The translations under genes were made by a program, and so were the position numbers. The notes under the pieces were generated by a model, which did not search any database, was not told the origin of the DNA, and worked only from the letters and a program-made list of their open reading frames with translations. Shown here piece after piece: positions 1 through 7,760 of a stretch of DNA of 32,096 bases (positions are counted from its first letter, which is position 1; each line of letters starts with the position of its first letter). Source of the stretch: CAYFZR01 sp964347835 [NCBI: uncultured archaeon] (GTDB lineage: Archaea > CAYFZR01); assembly GCA_964347835.1 (NCBI GenBank), contig CAYFZR010000038.1, forward strand, positions 1-32,096, read 5' to 3'.

Positions 1-1047
1 AGAGGTAGAGGAAGTTACCACCTTAACATCACCGTTCTTCAACTTATCTTCTATCTCTATCCTGCCGTGCTTACCCATTGAACCATGGTGACATCCAGAG
101 TTTTCCTCGTTGTAAAACTCTGGGTAACGTGTTCTAAGATTATAAAGCACCCTTTCTGCTCCGTTTCTTGTATTGGTAAAAATCAGAGTATTTTTATGCT
201 CTTTTACCAACCTGTGTATCATTTCATAAAGATTATCGCCTAATTCCTCCGATGATGTGTAGATTAGATCTGGGACGGGACATAAAAGTCTTATATCGAA
301 TTTTCTCGCGAATCTGGTATCCACAACCTTTACTTGCCTATCTTTCCCCACCAAAAACCTTCCTACCTCTTTCAAGGGCTCTATGGTAGCGGAGCATCCA
401 ATTCTAACAAAATCCTTTGCAATCTCTTCTAAGCGTTCTAAACCAACGGAAAGATGTACTCCTCTTTTAGAGCCTGCTAGAGAATGTATTTCATCTACAA
501 TTACCCATCTAACCGTCTTTAACTTTTCCTTGAATCTTGGAGAATTCAAAAGAATGCCTAAAGTCTCAGGAGTAGTATTCAGAATGTGGGGCGTTTTCTT
601 CAGCATTTTAGATCTTTCGCTGGTAGGTATGTCTCCATGACGGATAGCATGTCTTATTTCGCCTACTTCTATGCCTTTTTCCGTGGCAATTTCTCGTATC
701 TCAGACAAGGGATCCTCCAAGTTCTTATGGATATCGTTTACAAGAGATCTTAAAGGGGAAATGTAAAGGCAGTAAACGCTGTTTGATAGACCTTCGTTTT
801 TTGAGAGTACAAACAATTTATTTATAATCGATATAAACGCTGAAAGAGTCTTTCCAGAGCCTGTAGGAGAGCAAATCAATACATTTTCATCCTCGTGGAT
901 TAATGGAACCGCAATTTTTTGCGGAGGGGTAAAAAGTTCTTTACTGGATGAAAAAGTCTTTATCCACCATTCTCTAATTGTATCATCAAATAAATTTAAT
1001 ATTTCTTCGTCATTCAACTTTACGTTGGTAATAATCTCTTCTTTCAT
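1..1047 (-). CDS. Lhr-type DEAD/DEAH-box superfamily 2 helicase (C-terminal part beyond window)
   Basis: I translated this from the reverse strand; it is open from ATG at 1047 to the window edge (349 codons), so the 3' end is missing. A GGAGGT ribosome-binding site lies 5 bases before the ATG. Visible helicase motifs in order: SPTGSGKT (Walker A), TTPE-type motif Ib (ILNTTPETL), DEIH (Walker B), CSAT (motif III) and TLIFTNTRNGAE, the start of the second RecA domain. The wording around DEIHSLAGSKRGVHL and NTRNGAERV is typical of the large helicase-related (Lhr) group. Lhr proteins in archaea are 3'-5' translocases on DNA linked to repair and run to roughly 850-900 residues, so over half is missing. 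Function is inferred from the family; the Lhr versus Ski2/Hel308 assignment rests on these motifs alone. Confidence 0.85.
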   Translation of the reverse strand, partial: MKEEIITNVKLNDEEILNLFDDTIREWWIKTFSSSKELFTPPQKIAVPLIHEDENVLICSPTGSGKTLSAFISIINKLFVLSKNEGLSNSVYCLYISPLRSLVNDIHKNLEDPLSEIREIATEKGIEVGEIRHAIRHGDIPTSERSKMLKKTPHILNTTPETLGILLNSPRFKEKLKTVRWVIVDEIHSLAGSKRGVHLSVGLERLEEIAKDFVRIGCSATIEPLKEVGRFLVGKDRQVKVVDTRFARKFDIRLLCPVPDLIYTSSEELGDNLYEMIHRLVKEHKNTLIFTNTRNGAERVLYNLRTRYPEFYNEENSGCHHGSMGKHGRIEIEDKLKNGDVKVVTSSTS

Positions 1048-1116
1048 GTTTACCTCCATTTACTATTTCTGGAAAATTTTCACACCAAAGTTTTCGTTTT
1101 GCAAAATAGTGAAGAT

Positions 1117-1128
1117 CATTTAAATATT
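1117..1128 (+). promoter_or_regulatory. TATA box for a leaderless transcript of the small RHH gene
   Basis: TTTAAATA at 1119-1126 is centred about 28 bp before the ATG at 1151, which has no Shine-Dalgarno sequence. In archaea this spacing puts the transcription start at or next to the start codon. Confidence 0.5.
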
Positions 1129-1150
1129 TTCCAACTTTCATTTATTAAGT

Positions 1151-1285
1151 ATGAGGGATGATAGGGTTACGGTGAGGATGCCAAGAAGGCACATAGAAGA
1201 GATCGATACCCTTGTGAGGAACGGTAAATTTTCTTCGAGGAGCGAAGTAATTAGAGAGGCTATTAAGAGTTTTGTGGCTCTTTGA
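1151..1285 (+). CDS. 44-residue ribbon-helix-helix DNA-binding protein (CopG/MetJ type)
   Basis: A short frame, 44 codons from ATG to TGA. It reads as one complete ribbon-helix-helix unit: a basic beta strand (RVTVRMPRR, residues 5-13), helix A (HIEEIDTLVRNG), the turn FSSRSEV and helix B (VIREAIKSFVAL). The SxSEVIREAI turn is the hallmark of the fold. Such proteins bind DNA as dimers with the strand in the major groove. With no C-terminal sensor domain it should be a constitutive or co-repressed regulator; its target is unknown. It is divergent from the helicase gene and upstream of the subtilase, so either promoter could be the operator. Its position behind a well-placed TATA box supports expression. 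Confidence 0.75.
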   Translation: MRDDRVTVRMPRRHIEEIDTLVRNGKFSSRSEVIREAIKSFVAL

Positions 1286-1411
1286 TTTGCAGCGTGGTTC
1301 GTTGCACCCACAATTTTATAAAAAATTATTTTATTACTGAACCCTATCATTCTTATATTCTCGATGCAATTCTAAAGGCCGAGGTTAATATGAAATTAAG
1401 GAGGGATGATC

Positions 1412-3127
1412 ATGCCAGAGGAGAAATTCATAGATAAAACATTTTTTACTAAAGTTAGAAAAATAGAAAAAAAGAGTCCTGATCACAAAATTGGCCTAAT
1501 TATTCAGTTTAAGACCAAAGTTAGTGAAGAAAAGTTAGAAAAATTAAGAGAACAAGGTTGTGAGATTATAGCGGTACATAAACTTACGAATATGGTAAGT
1601 GTGAAAGTACCTGTTTCGATGGTAATGATTTTAGCGGAAGAGAAAGAAGTAGAGGAAGTTCATGAAGATCTTACCGTCTATACTATGTTAAATGATAGTG
1701 TTTCATTAATTAATGCAAATAAGATGTGGGCAGAAGGGTTCGATGGTAAAGATGTATTGGTAGCTGTCATTGATACGGGAATCGATGAAGACCATCCTGA
1801 TCTTAAAAACCGTGTGATTAAAGAGGTAGATTTTACTGGAGAAGGCCCATTCGATGGACATGGGCATGGAACACACGTGGCAGGAATCATCGGTGGAAAT
1901 GGTACTGCTAGTGAAAAAGTGTACGTGGGAGTTGCACCTGGCGTCAAATTTCTGGCTGCTAAAGCGTTGAACTCTCATGGACAGGGGACTCTTACTACTA
2001 TAATCCAAGGAATCGAGTGGGCTGTCGAAAATAATGCACAAGTAATCAATTTAAGTCTAGGAACTCCTCAAAACGGAGATGGAACCGATCCATTATCAAG
2101 GACTTGCGATGCAGCTGTTGAAGAAGGGATTGTTGTCTGTGTAGCAGCTGGTAACAGCGGGCCTGAAAAAGGTACTGTTGGTATTCCTGCAGTTGCTAGA
2201 AAAGTTATTACGATAGGGGCAACCGACAAAGATGATAAAATTGCCTATTTCAGCAGTCGAGGTCCTACCTTGGATGGTAGGCATAAGCCTGATATCTGTA
2301 TGCCCGGTGTAAACATAGCCTCAGCCAGGGCAGCAGGCACGAGTATGGGACTGCCCATAGATGAAGACTACACGAGGGCTTCTGGAACTTCGATGGCGAC
2401 TCCTCATGCCTCTGGTATAGCTGCCCTGTTAATCGAAGCTTATCCGAATATAACGCCCGATGAAGTCAAATCTAGGATGATGGATACTGCAAAGGACATC
2501 GGAGAGGACATAGATACCCAGGGTAGTGGTAGAGCAGATGCCTACGATGCTTACAAATTAGAACCAAAATTGATTTTGGAAAAACAAGTAGATAAGGAAA
2601 CGGTAGTTTTAGGCAATGATCTTAATATCGCTGTAACGACTGAAAATCGGGGAAGAACAGATGCTATAAATGCTGAATTAGTAGATACGTATCCTGAATC
2701 TTTTGAACTAGTAGAAGGCTCAGTAAATTGGAGCTATGAAAAATTAGCTCCTGCAGATATTAAGTCTTACTCATATAAATTAAGACCAACCATAATAGGA
2801 GACTTCAAGTTAGAACCTTGCAAGGTAACCTATCATGACAAGAATGGTAACGAATATAACACTCAAAGCAACGATCTGAATATAAACGTTGTAAAAAAAC
2901 CGTGTATACTAGCTACGGCATCGTTTAACGACCAAACAGAATTACAGCCCCTTAGAAACTTCAGAGATGATGTTTTGGAGAAAAATATATTGGGCAGGCT
3001 ATTCATTGATTTTTATTACGATTTGGGTTGTCTTTTAGTACCTTTTGTAGAGCGCTCGAATACATTAAAAAGAACAATTGAGTGGACGGTACGTAATTTC
3101 GTTTTAAGATTCCTAAAGTGTTGGTGA
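1412..3127 (+). CDS. Subtilisin-family serine protease with CFI-box-like C-terminus, no signal peptide
   Basis: 571 residues from ATG at 1412. An ATG at 1406 is also in frame, but AAGGAGGG at 1398-1405 fits only the 1412 start. An N-terminal propeptide-like stretch (about 20-85) resembles the I9 inhibitor. The peptidase S8 domain follows with the full triad: D121 in AVIDTGID, H152 in GHGTHVAG, S327 in SGTSMATPHASG, plus the oxyanion region AAGNSG. After about residue 380 comes a beta-rich region similar to DUF11/CARDB-type repeats (ENRGRTDAINAELVDTYPESF). From C498 the tail reads CILATASFN, then LRNFRDDVLEKNILGRLFIDFYYD, matching the pattern of CFI-box C-terminal domains (CFIATAAYGS...LR.FRD..L...GR.F...YY). 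The N-terminus is charged, with no signal peptide or anchor, so secretion is unclear. Protease activity is confident; substrate and location are not. Confidence 0.92.
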   Translation: MPEEKFIDKTFFTKVRKIEKKSPDHKIGLIIQFKTKVSEEKLEKLREQGCEIIAVHKLTNMVSVKVPVSMVMILAEEKEVEEVHEDLTVYTMLNDSVSLINANKMWAEGFDGKDVLVAVIDTGIDEDHPDLKNRVIKEVDFTGEGPFDGHGHGTHVAGIIGGNGTASEKVYVGVAPGVKFLAAKALNSHGQGTLTTIIQGIEWAVENNAQVINLSLGTPQNGDGTDPLSRTCDAAVEEGIVVCVAAGNSGPEKGTVGIPAVARKVITIGATDKDDKIAYFSSRGPTLDGRHKPDICMPGVNIASARAAGTSMGLPIDEDYTRASGTSMATPHASGIAALLIEAYPNITPDEVKSRMMDTAKDIGEDIDTQGSGRADAYDAYKLEPKLILEKQVDKETVVLGNDLNIAVTTENRGRTDAINAELVDTYPESFELVEGSVNWSYEKLAPADIKSYSYKLRPTIIGDFKLEPCKVTYHDKNGNEYNTQSNDLNINVVKKPCILATASFNDQTELQPLRNFRDDVLEKNILGRLFIDFYYDLGCLLVPFVERSNTLKRTIEWTVRNFVLRFLKCW

Positions 3128-3168
3128 GTCTGAATGACTATGTGTCAGAATCTGGATAACCCCCTTCT

Positions 3169-3669
3169 CTAAAAATTAAAACCGCCGTGCTTCTTGAAAT
3201 GCTCTGCAAGACCGCCGTCCTTGAGTATTTTAAGCATGAATTCGGGTAATCTTTTTGATTTAATCTCTCTCTTCTTAGTCTTGTTTATTATCCTGTTTTC
3301 TTCTAAATTTACTGTGATTATGTCTCCATCGCTTATTTCATCGACGGATTCACATTCTACCAGAGGAAGTCCTACGTTTATCCCGTTTCTGTAGAATATC
3401 CTCGCAAAACTCTCTGCTATTACGCATGAAATGTTAGCATGTTTTATTACCAAGGGTGCCTGCTCTCTACTTGAGCCACAACCAAAATTCTTTCCTCCTA
3501 CGATTATGTCTCCGGGGGTGATTTTCTCGATGAATTTAGGATCTATATCTTCCATCAAATGTTTTGCGAGTTCTTTCATGTCTAAAGTAGAGAACTTATA
3601 CTTTCCAGATATGATGTAGTCGGTGTTTATATTGTCTCCGAATTTATGAACTTTTCCTTCAAAAATCAT
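3169..3669 (-). CDS. leuD: LeuD-like 3-isopropylmalate/homoaconitate dehydratase small subunit
   Basis: 166 residues, the usual length for the archaeal swivelling small subunit. It carries DNINTDYII near the N-terminus and the strongly conserved [12 protein letters not shown], followed by [15 protein letters not shown]. It pairs with the large subunit encoded just upstream (ATGA overlap, with GAGGCGAT as ribosome-binding site) to hydrate and dehydrate a C6 or homologous tricarboxylate. The substrate loop after helix 1 reads Y24-K25-F26-S27. As I recall from work on Methanocaldococcus, isopropylmalate isomerase has YLRT here and homoaconitase YLVY, so this protein matches neither and the substrate (leucine pathway versus 2-oxosuberate/lysine-type chain extension) is not settled. 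Confidence 0.88.
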   Translation of the reverse strand: MIFEGKVHKFGDNINTDYIISGKYKFSTLDMKELAKHLMEDIDPKFIEKITPGDIIVGGKNFGCGSSREQAPLVIKHANISCVIAESFARIFYRNGINVGLPLVECESVDEISDGDIITVNLEENRIINKTKKREIKSKRLPEFMLKILKDGGLAEHFKKHGGFNF

Positions 3670-4910
3670 TTTATCGCCTCTCTTGGATCTCTTATCTCTC
3701 CATGAAGCGCTGAGACTGCTACTGTCGCAGGAGAGGCGAGATATATAAAGGCGTTGGGGTTACCCATTCGTCCCTTGAAGTTTCTATTTGCCGTAGATAT
3801 AACATTCTCCCCATCGCTTGGAATTCCTAAATGCGTTCCCACACAGGGTCCGCAACCCGGTGGCGCCAAACACGCGCCGGCCTTTATTAAATCTTGGATC
3901 ACGCCCGTCTCCATTCCGCTTATCAATACATCTTTCGAGGCTGGGGCAACGATCATCCTTACGTTTTCATCTATTCTCTTTCCTTTCAAAATTCTTGCGG
4001 CTATACTCAGATCCTCCAGTCTTCCGTTGGTACAGGTTCCCAAGAATGCTTGATTTACCTCGGTACCTTCTATGTCTTCTACAGGTCTAACGTTATCCAC
4101 GGTGTGCGGGCAAGCTATCATAGGAGACAGATTAGAAGCGTTAAAATCTATTATTTCATTAAAATTAGCGTCTTCATCACTATTTATAACTTCAAACTCC
4201 TTGAAAGTTCTTTTTTTTAACCATTCTATCGTTTTTTCGTCCGCCTTTATCATTCCTGTCTTCGCACCCATCTCAACAGCCATGTTACAAATGGTCATCC
4301 TAGCATCTACGCTTAAAGAAAAAATCGTATCTCCCTCGAATTCAACTGCTTTGTATGTAGCACCATCACTTCCCATTTCACCAATCAAATACAAAATAAG
4401 ATCCTTAGAATAAACTCCCGCTTGCAACTTTCCTTCTATAATAAACTTGATGGTTTCTGGTACCTTGAGCCATAATTTTCCTGATATGAGCACTGTAGCC
4501 ATATCAGTACTTCCAATACCTGCAGAAAATGCTCCTAAGGCTCCGTAAGTGCACGTATGAGAATCTGCACCAACAACGAGGGAGCCGGGAAGTACATGAC
4601 CCCTCTCTAATACTACCTGATGGCATATTCCGAAACCAACATCATAGAGGTTAACTCTGTTTTTTTTTGCGAAGTCTCTCATCATTTTATGCAGAGAGGA
4701 AATTCTTTCGCTCGGGCTTGGCGCGTTATGATCGATAACAAAGGCAATCCTTTCTCCATTCCATACTTCTTTTCCATTCATTTCCTTGAAGGAATCTATT
4801 GCTAAAGGAGTAGTACCGTCCTGACCCATGACAAAGTCTATATCTGCGAGAACGATATCTCCGGCGTTAGCATCCTTTCCAGAATGTCTGCCTAATATCT
4901 TCTCAGCCAT
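3666..4910 (-). CDS. leuC: LeuC-like 3-isopropylmalate/homoaconitate dehydratase large subunit (4Fe-4S)
   Basis: 414 residues, typical for the short archaeal LeuC/HacA class. Aconitase-fold landmarks are ILGRHSGKDANAGDIV at the N-terminus, FVIDHNAPSP, VGADSHTCTYGALGAFSAGIGSTDMA, and the three cluster cysteines in LGTCTNGR and PPGCGPCVG. The protein isomerises a hydroxy-tricarboxylate by dehydration and rehydration on a 4Fe-4S cluster, working with the small subunit whose gene overlaps its stop codon by 4 bp. It follows argF by 7 bp on the same transcript. The family assignment is firm; which homologue of the 2-oxoacid elongation series it uses is open. No isopropylmalate synthase or dehydrogenase gene lies in the window. 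Confidence 0.9.
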   Translation of the reverse strand: MAEKILGRHSGKDANAGDIVLADIDFVMGQDGTTPLAIDSFKEMNGKEVWNGERIAFVIDHNAPSPSERISSLHKMMRDFAKKNRVNLYDVGFGICHQVVLERGHVLPGSLVVGADSHTCTYGALGAFSAGIGSTDMATVLISGKLWLKVPETIKFIIEGKLQAGVYSKDLILYLIGEMGSDGATYKAVEFEGDTIFSLSVDARMTICNMAVEMGAKTGMIKADEKTIEWLKKRTFKEFEVINSDEDANFNEIIDFNASNLSPMIACPHTVDNVRPVEDIEGTEVNQAFLGTCTNGRLEDLSIAARILKGKRIDENVRMIVAPASKDVLISGMETGVIQDLIKAGACLAPPGCGPCVGTHLGIPSDGENVISTANRNFKGRMGNPNAFIYLASPATVAVSALHGEIRDPREAIK

Positions 4911-4917
4911 AGTCTTA

Positions 4918-5844
4918 CTAATGCCTAAACCTCCTTAGTGCTTGCTTTCCCAGTACCGCATATATCAATATAGCCTTTTGTGTATGAAGCCTGTTTTCTG
5001 CCTGATCGAATATAACGGAGTGTTTACCATCGATTATATCATCAGTAACCTCAATACCCCTCTGAGCAGGAAGACAGTGCATAAATATATGATCCTCCTT
5101 TGCAAGTTTTGCGAGTTCTTCGTTAACTTGGTATTGCTTAAACGCGGTGATTCTATTCTCGTATTCGTCCTCGTGTCCCATGCTTACCCAAACATCAGTA
5201 TAAACTATGTCTGCGTTTTTTATTGCTTCCTTTGGATTTTTTATATACTCTATTTTTCCTCCAGTTTCTTTTGATATTTTTTTAGCAATATTAAAGATCT
5301 CTGCTCTGGGCATGTATCTCTCAGGAGACGAAATCACCATATTCATACCCATAATTGAAGATCCAAGCATTAAAGAGTTACAAACATTATTTACGTCGCC
5401 AATCCAGACGAATTTACCGTCAAAGCCTTTATATTCCTCTATTGTAAATAGATCTGCCAATGCTTGGCACGGATGCTCTTTTTCGGTAAGACCGTTGATA
5501 ACAGGAGCGCTTGAATGCTTTGCAAATAATTCCAAATCTTCATGTTTTTTTGTCCTAATCATTATTGCATCAACGTATCTGCTTAAAGTACGTGCAGTAT
5601 CCTCCATGGACTCTCCTCTTGCAAGTTGTAAATCCTCTGGAGAGAGATTCAGTGCATGGCCGCCTAATTGAGTCATAGCTACCTCAAAAGAGACTCTTGT
5701 GCGAGTTGAAGGTTTTTCAAATATCATTCCCAGACTTTTTCCCTTCAATACTTCTTGAAATTTGTTTTCTTTCAAAAATTTTGAGGAACTTAACAAGTCA
5801 AATAAAATATCCTTGTAATCTAAGACGGATAAGATGTTTCTCAA
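4918..5844 (-). CDS. argF: Ornithine carbamoyltransferase
   Basis: 308 residues, standard OTCase length. Carbamoyl-phosphate site: EKPSTRTRVSFE. Further landmarks are MEDTARTLSRYVDAIMIR, the HPCQALADL motif, TDVWVSMGHE and the ornithine-binding HCLPAQRG near the C-terminus. It makes citrulline from ornithine and carbamoyl phosphate in cytosolic arginine synthesis. The frame begins with TTG, preceded by GAGGTG embedded in the final codons of the upstream gene, so it is translated from inside a tightly coupled message. The DVWVSMGHE and HCLPAQ segments favour ornithine over aspartate carbamoyltransferase. Confidence 0.95.
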   Translation of the reverse strand: MRNILSVLDYKDILFDLLSSSKFLKENKFQEVLKGKSLGMIFEKPSTRTRVSFEVAMTQLGGHALNLSPEDLQLARGESMEDTARTLSRYVDAIMIRTKKHEDLELFAKHSSAPVINGLTEKEHPCQALADLFTIEEYKGFDGKFVWIGDVNNVCNSLMLGSSIMGMNMVISSPERYMPRAEIFNIAKKISKETGGKIEYIKNPKEAIKNADIVYTDVWVSMGHEDEYENRITAFKQYQVNEELAKLAKEDHIFMHCLPAQRGIEVTDDIIDGKHSVIFDQAENRLHTQKAILIYAVLGKQALRRFRH

Positions 5845-5847
5845 AAG

Positions 5848-6762
5848 TTACACCTCTAAAACGTCCATGGGCTCAGTACCCTTTAATAACAGGAATACCC
5901 CATCCGGAAGGTTTAGAACTATTTCAATTAACTCATTCTCCATCTTATAAAAATCCCTCAGAATAGGTGCTTCAAACTTTGTAAGCCTTCCTATGAGATG
6001 ATATCTAAATTGATCCAGAATTATCTTTGGAATACCCTCAAGGTTTTCTATGACTAAGAAAAAGAAAATATCTCTCCTTCTCAATTCTTTAAATATAGTA
6101 TAATCAAAACTAATGAATGGAGAAATCTCTGAGAGTACCTCACCCCTATCAAAAAAAACAACTAAATTTGAATCAGGAATTCGATTTACCAGTGCAAAAA
6201 GCGTGGCTCTCTGTCCACTACCCGGTACTTCGGTAGCGTCTATCACAATATCTCCTTTTATTTTTTCTAATCCTTTTTCTTCACCCACTACACATGATAG
6301 ATGCTCGGTGGCTCCGCCTACTAACCTTATGACTATTTTCTCTATTGCAGATCCACCCTCATTTTCAAGAATTTCTTCGGCTATCTCTTGAAGATCTTCT
6401 GCCTTCTTTTTTCCTTTTTCTTTTAGAATCTTAAGTATCCTTTCTAAGATTTTTAACTCTTCAAATGAAGGATGATAGCCTGCTGCAGCATGATATAAAG
6501 ACTCAAATTCGCTCAAATCAAAATCATCAAGGGGAATGATAATGGAGTCTTCTCTGACATCCCGCCAAGAAATCCTTAAATTACTGGGTAAGTCCTTTAT
6601 CAAGTCGCGCTTGCATATGAACGCTATCCTGTCATAACCTACTTCCCTTATCTTATTGTAGATTTTAAGGATGGATTTGTAATCTACCTTGCCTATCAAA
6701 AGTATATTCCTCTCTACCATTTCCTTCGAAATAGAAAGCTTTGAGATTGTTATCTCAACCAC
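5848..6762 (-). CDS. Uncharacterised protein, possibly a degenerate HerA/FtsK-type ATPase
   Basis: 304 residues, GTG start overlapping the rfcS stop by 8 bp. I do not recognise a named family. The layout resembles HerA-like ATPases: a beta strand and loop NILLIGKVDYKS (residues 19-30) where HerA has a GKTGSGKS P-loop; a KRD..I..LDDFDLSEFESL region; a helical linker (100-135); VIDATEV at 173-179; a hydrophobic strand LVVFFDRGEVL (200-210) where Walker B would sit; and a C-terminal stretch IPKIILDQF...LIGRL...LPDGVFLLLKG like the HerA end (L.QC...I.RL...LPPGEA). The P-loop has lost its GSG and Walker B lacks the adjacent acidic residue, so it probably does not hydrolyse ATP. No signal or TM. 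Fold assignment is inference by eye. Confidence 0.6.
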   Translation of the reverse strand: MVEITISKLSISKEMVERNILLIGKVDYKSILKIYNKIREVGYDRIAFICKRDLIKDLPSNLRISWRDVREDSIIIPLDDFDLSEFESLYHAAAGYHPSFEELKILERILKILKEKGKKKAEDLQEIAEEILENEGGSAIEKIVIRLVGGATEHLSCVVGEEKGLEKIKGDIVIDATEVPGSGQRATLFALVNRIPDSNLVVFFDRGEVLSEISPFISFDYTIFKELRRRDIFFFLVIENLEGIPKIILDQFRYHLIGRLTKFEAPILRDFYKMENELIEIVLNLPDGVFLLLKGTEPMDVLEV

Positions 6763-7711
6763 CTTTTCCTAAGAAGGCAAGATTTGCCAGCAATGCCTCA
6801 AGTTGTATCCTCTCGTTGCTGCCCTCAACCAGTCTAAATTCAAACTCTCCAGTCTTATCCAATATCTGAATTTTTGTGGTATCTGGAATATCTAAGTTAA
6901 ACAATTCCTTGTGGATTTGTTTTATAACATCTATGCCAGATACTCCATAATCCGTAAGTAGATTCTCTAATTTGTCTTTAGCCTCAATAAAATTGCCCTG
7001 CAAGGCGAGATTAATCATATCTCTTATATCGCTTGGTCTCGCTGTACCTGCTATTTCGTAGACTTTTTCAGGATCTACTGTCTCTCCGAGCGAAGATATG
7101 GCTTGAAGTATGTTTATTGCCATCCTCATATCTCCTTCTGATATGTAAATGTTAGCGTCTATGGCACCATCATCGAGGCTCACACCCTCTTTTTTGGCTA
7201 TGTATTTAAGTCTTTTTGTTATATCTTTGGAATTTAAGGGTTTGAACCTAAATAAGGCACACCTAGATTGGATAGGAGGGATAATTTTGCTGGAATAGTT
7301 ACAAGAAAGAATAAATCTACACGTAGCCGTATATCTCTCCATTGTTCTCCTCAAAGCATTTTGGGCATCTGGTGTTAGCGCATCACTCTCATCCAAAAAA
7401 ATTATTTTGAAACTGTGCTCTCCGAAGGGCATAGTTCTGGCAAAGTCTTTGATTTTATTCCTAACGACGTCTATGCCGCGCTCATCACTTGCATTTAATT
7501 CTAAAAAATTTCCATGCCAGTCTTCTCCAAAAAGTTCTCTTGCAAGGACTAAAGCACAGGTAGTCTTTCCTACTCCAGCACCACCGGCAAAGAGCAAATG
7601 AGGAAGATTTCTGAGTTTTACATAGGTTTCCAGTCTCTTCACAATCGCGTCTTGGCCTACAATCTCATTGAGTTTCTTCGGTCTGTATTTTTCTGTCCAA
7701 GGTATTTCCAT
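6755..7711 (-). CDS. rfcS: Replication factor C small subunit (clamp loader ATPase)
   Basis: AAA+ protein of 318 residues from ATG at 7711; a longer form from ATG 7729 adds six residues. I prefer 7711 because the protein then starts MEIPWTEKYRPK, as the family does, and the TATA box at 7731-7738 lies about 24 bp upstream, giving a leaderless start. Motifs: FAGGAGVGKTT (Walker A), IIFLDESDAL (Walker B; DESD rather than DEAD), the SRC motif in IQSRCALFRF, and sensor 1 LSCNYSSK. RfcS with RfcL loads the PCNA clamp onto primed DNA. It is the first gene of a minus-strand operon with the HerA-like protein, argF, leuC and leuD. No intein is present at the P-loop, where some archaeal RfcS carry one. 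Confidence 0.95.
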   Translation of the reverse strand: MEIPWTEKYRPKKLNEIVGQDAIVKRLETYVKLRNLPHLLFAGGAGVGKTTCALVLARELFGEDWHGNFLELNASDERGIDVVRNKIKDFARTMPFGEHSFKIIFLDESDALTPDAQNALRRTMERYTATCRFILSCNYSSKIIPPIQSRCALFRFKPLNSKDITKRLKYIAKKEGVSLDDGAIDANIYISEGDMRMAINILQAISSLGETVDPEKVYEIAGTARPSDIRDMINLALQGNFIEAKDKLENLLTDYGVSGIDVIKQIHKELFNLDIPDTTKIQILDKTGEFEFRLVEGSNERIQLEALLANLAFLGKGG

Positions 7712-7730
7712 GTCCAACACTAAAGACATA

Positions 7731-7738
7731 AATATATA
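7731..7738. promoter_or_regulatory. Shared, near-symmetric TATA box between rfcS and nfeD
   Basis: AATATATA reads as TATATATT on the other strand. Its centre is about 24 bp from the rfcS ATG at 7711 and about 26 bp from the nfeD ATG at 7761. Neither start has a Shine-Dalgarno sequence, so one TATA element may serve two leaderless transcripts in opposite directions. Confidence 0.5.
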
Positions 7739-7760
7739 CTCAATATTTTAAAGTTCCTAT

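Noticed and set aside
1138-1350. 70-residue frame on the minus strand across the RHH gene.
   Set aside because: It is antisense to a convincing RHH protein and its own start lacks a ribosome-binding site.
1678-2041. Overlapping minus-strand frames of 89 and 111 codons within the subtilase gene.
   Set aside because: They are antisense shadows of conserved protease motifs with low-complexity, proline- and serine-rich products.
5207-5671. 154-codon plus-strand frame opposite argF.
   Set aside because: It is antisense to ArgF signatures (HPCQ, STRTR) and has no known domain or start signal.
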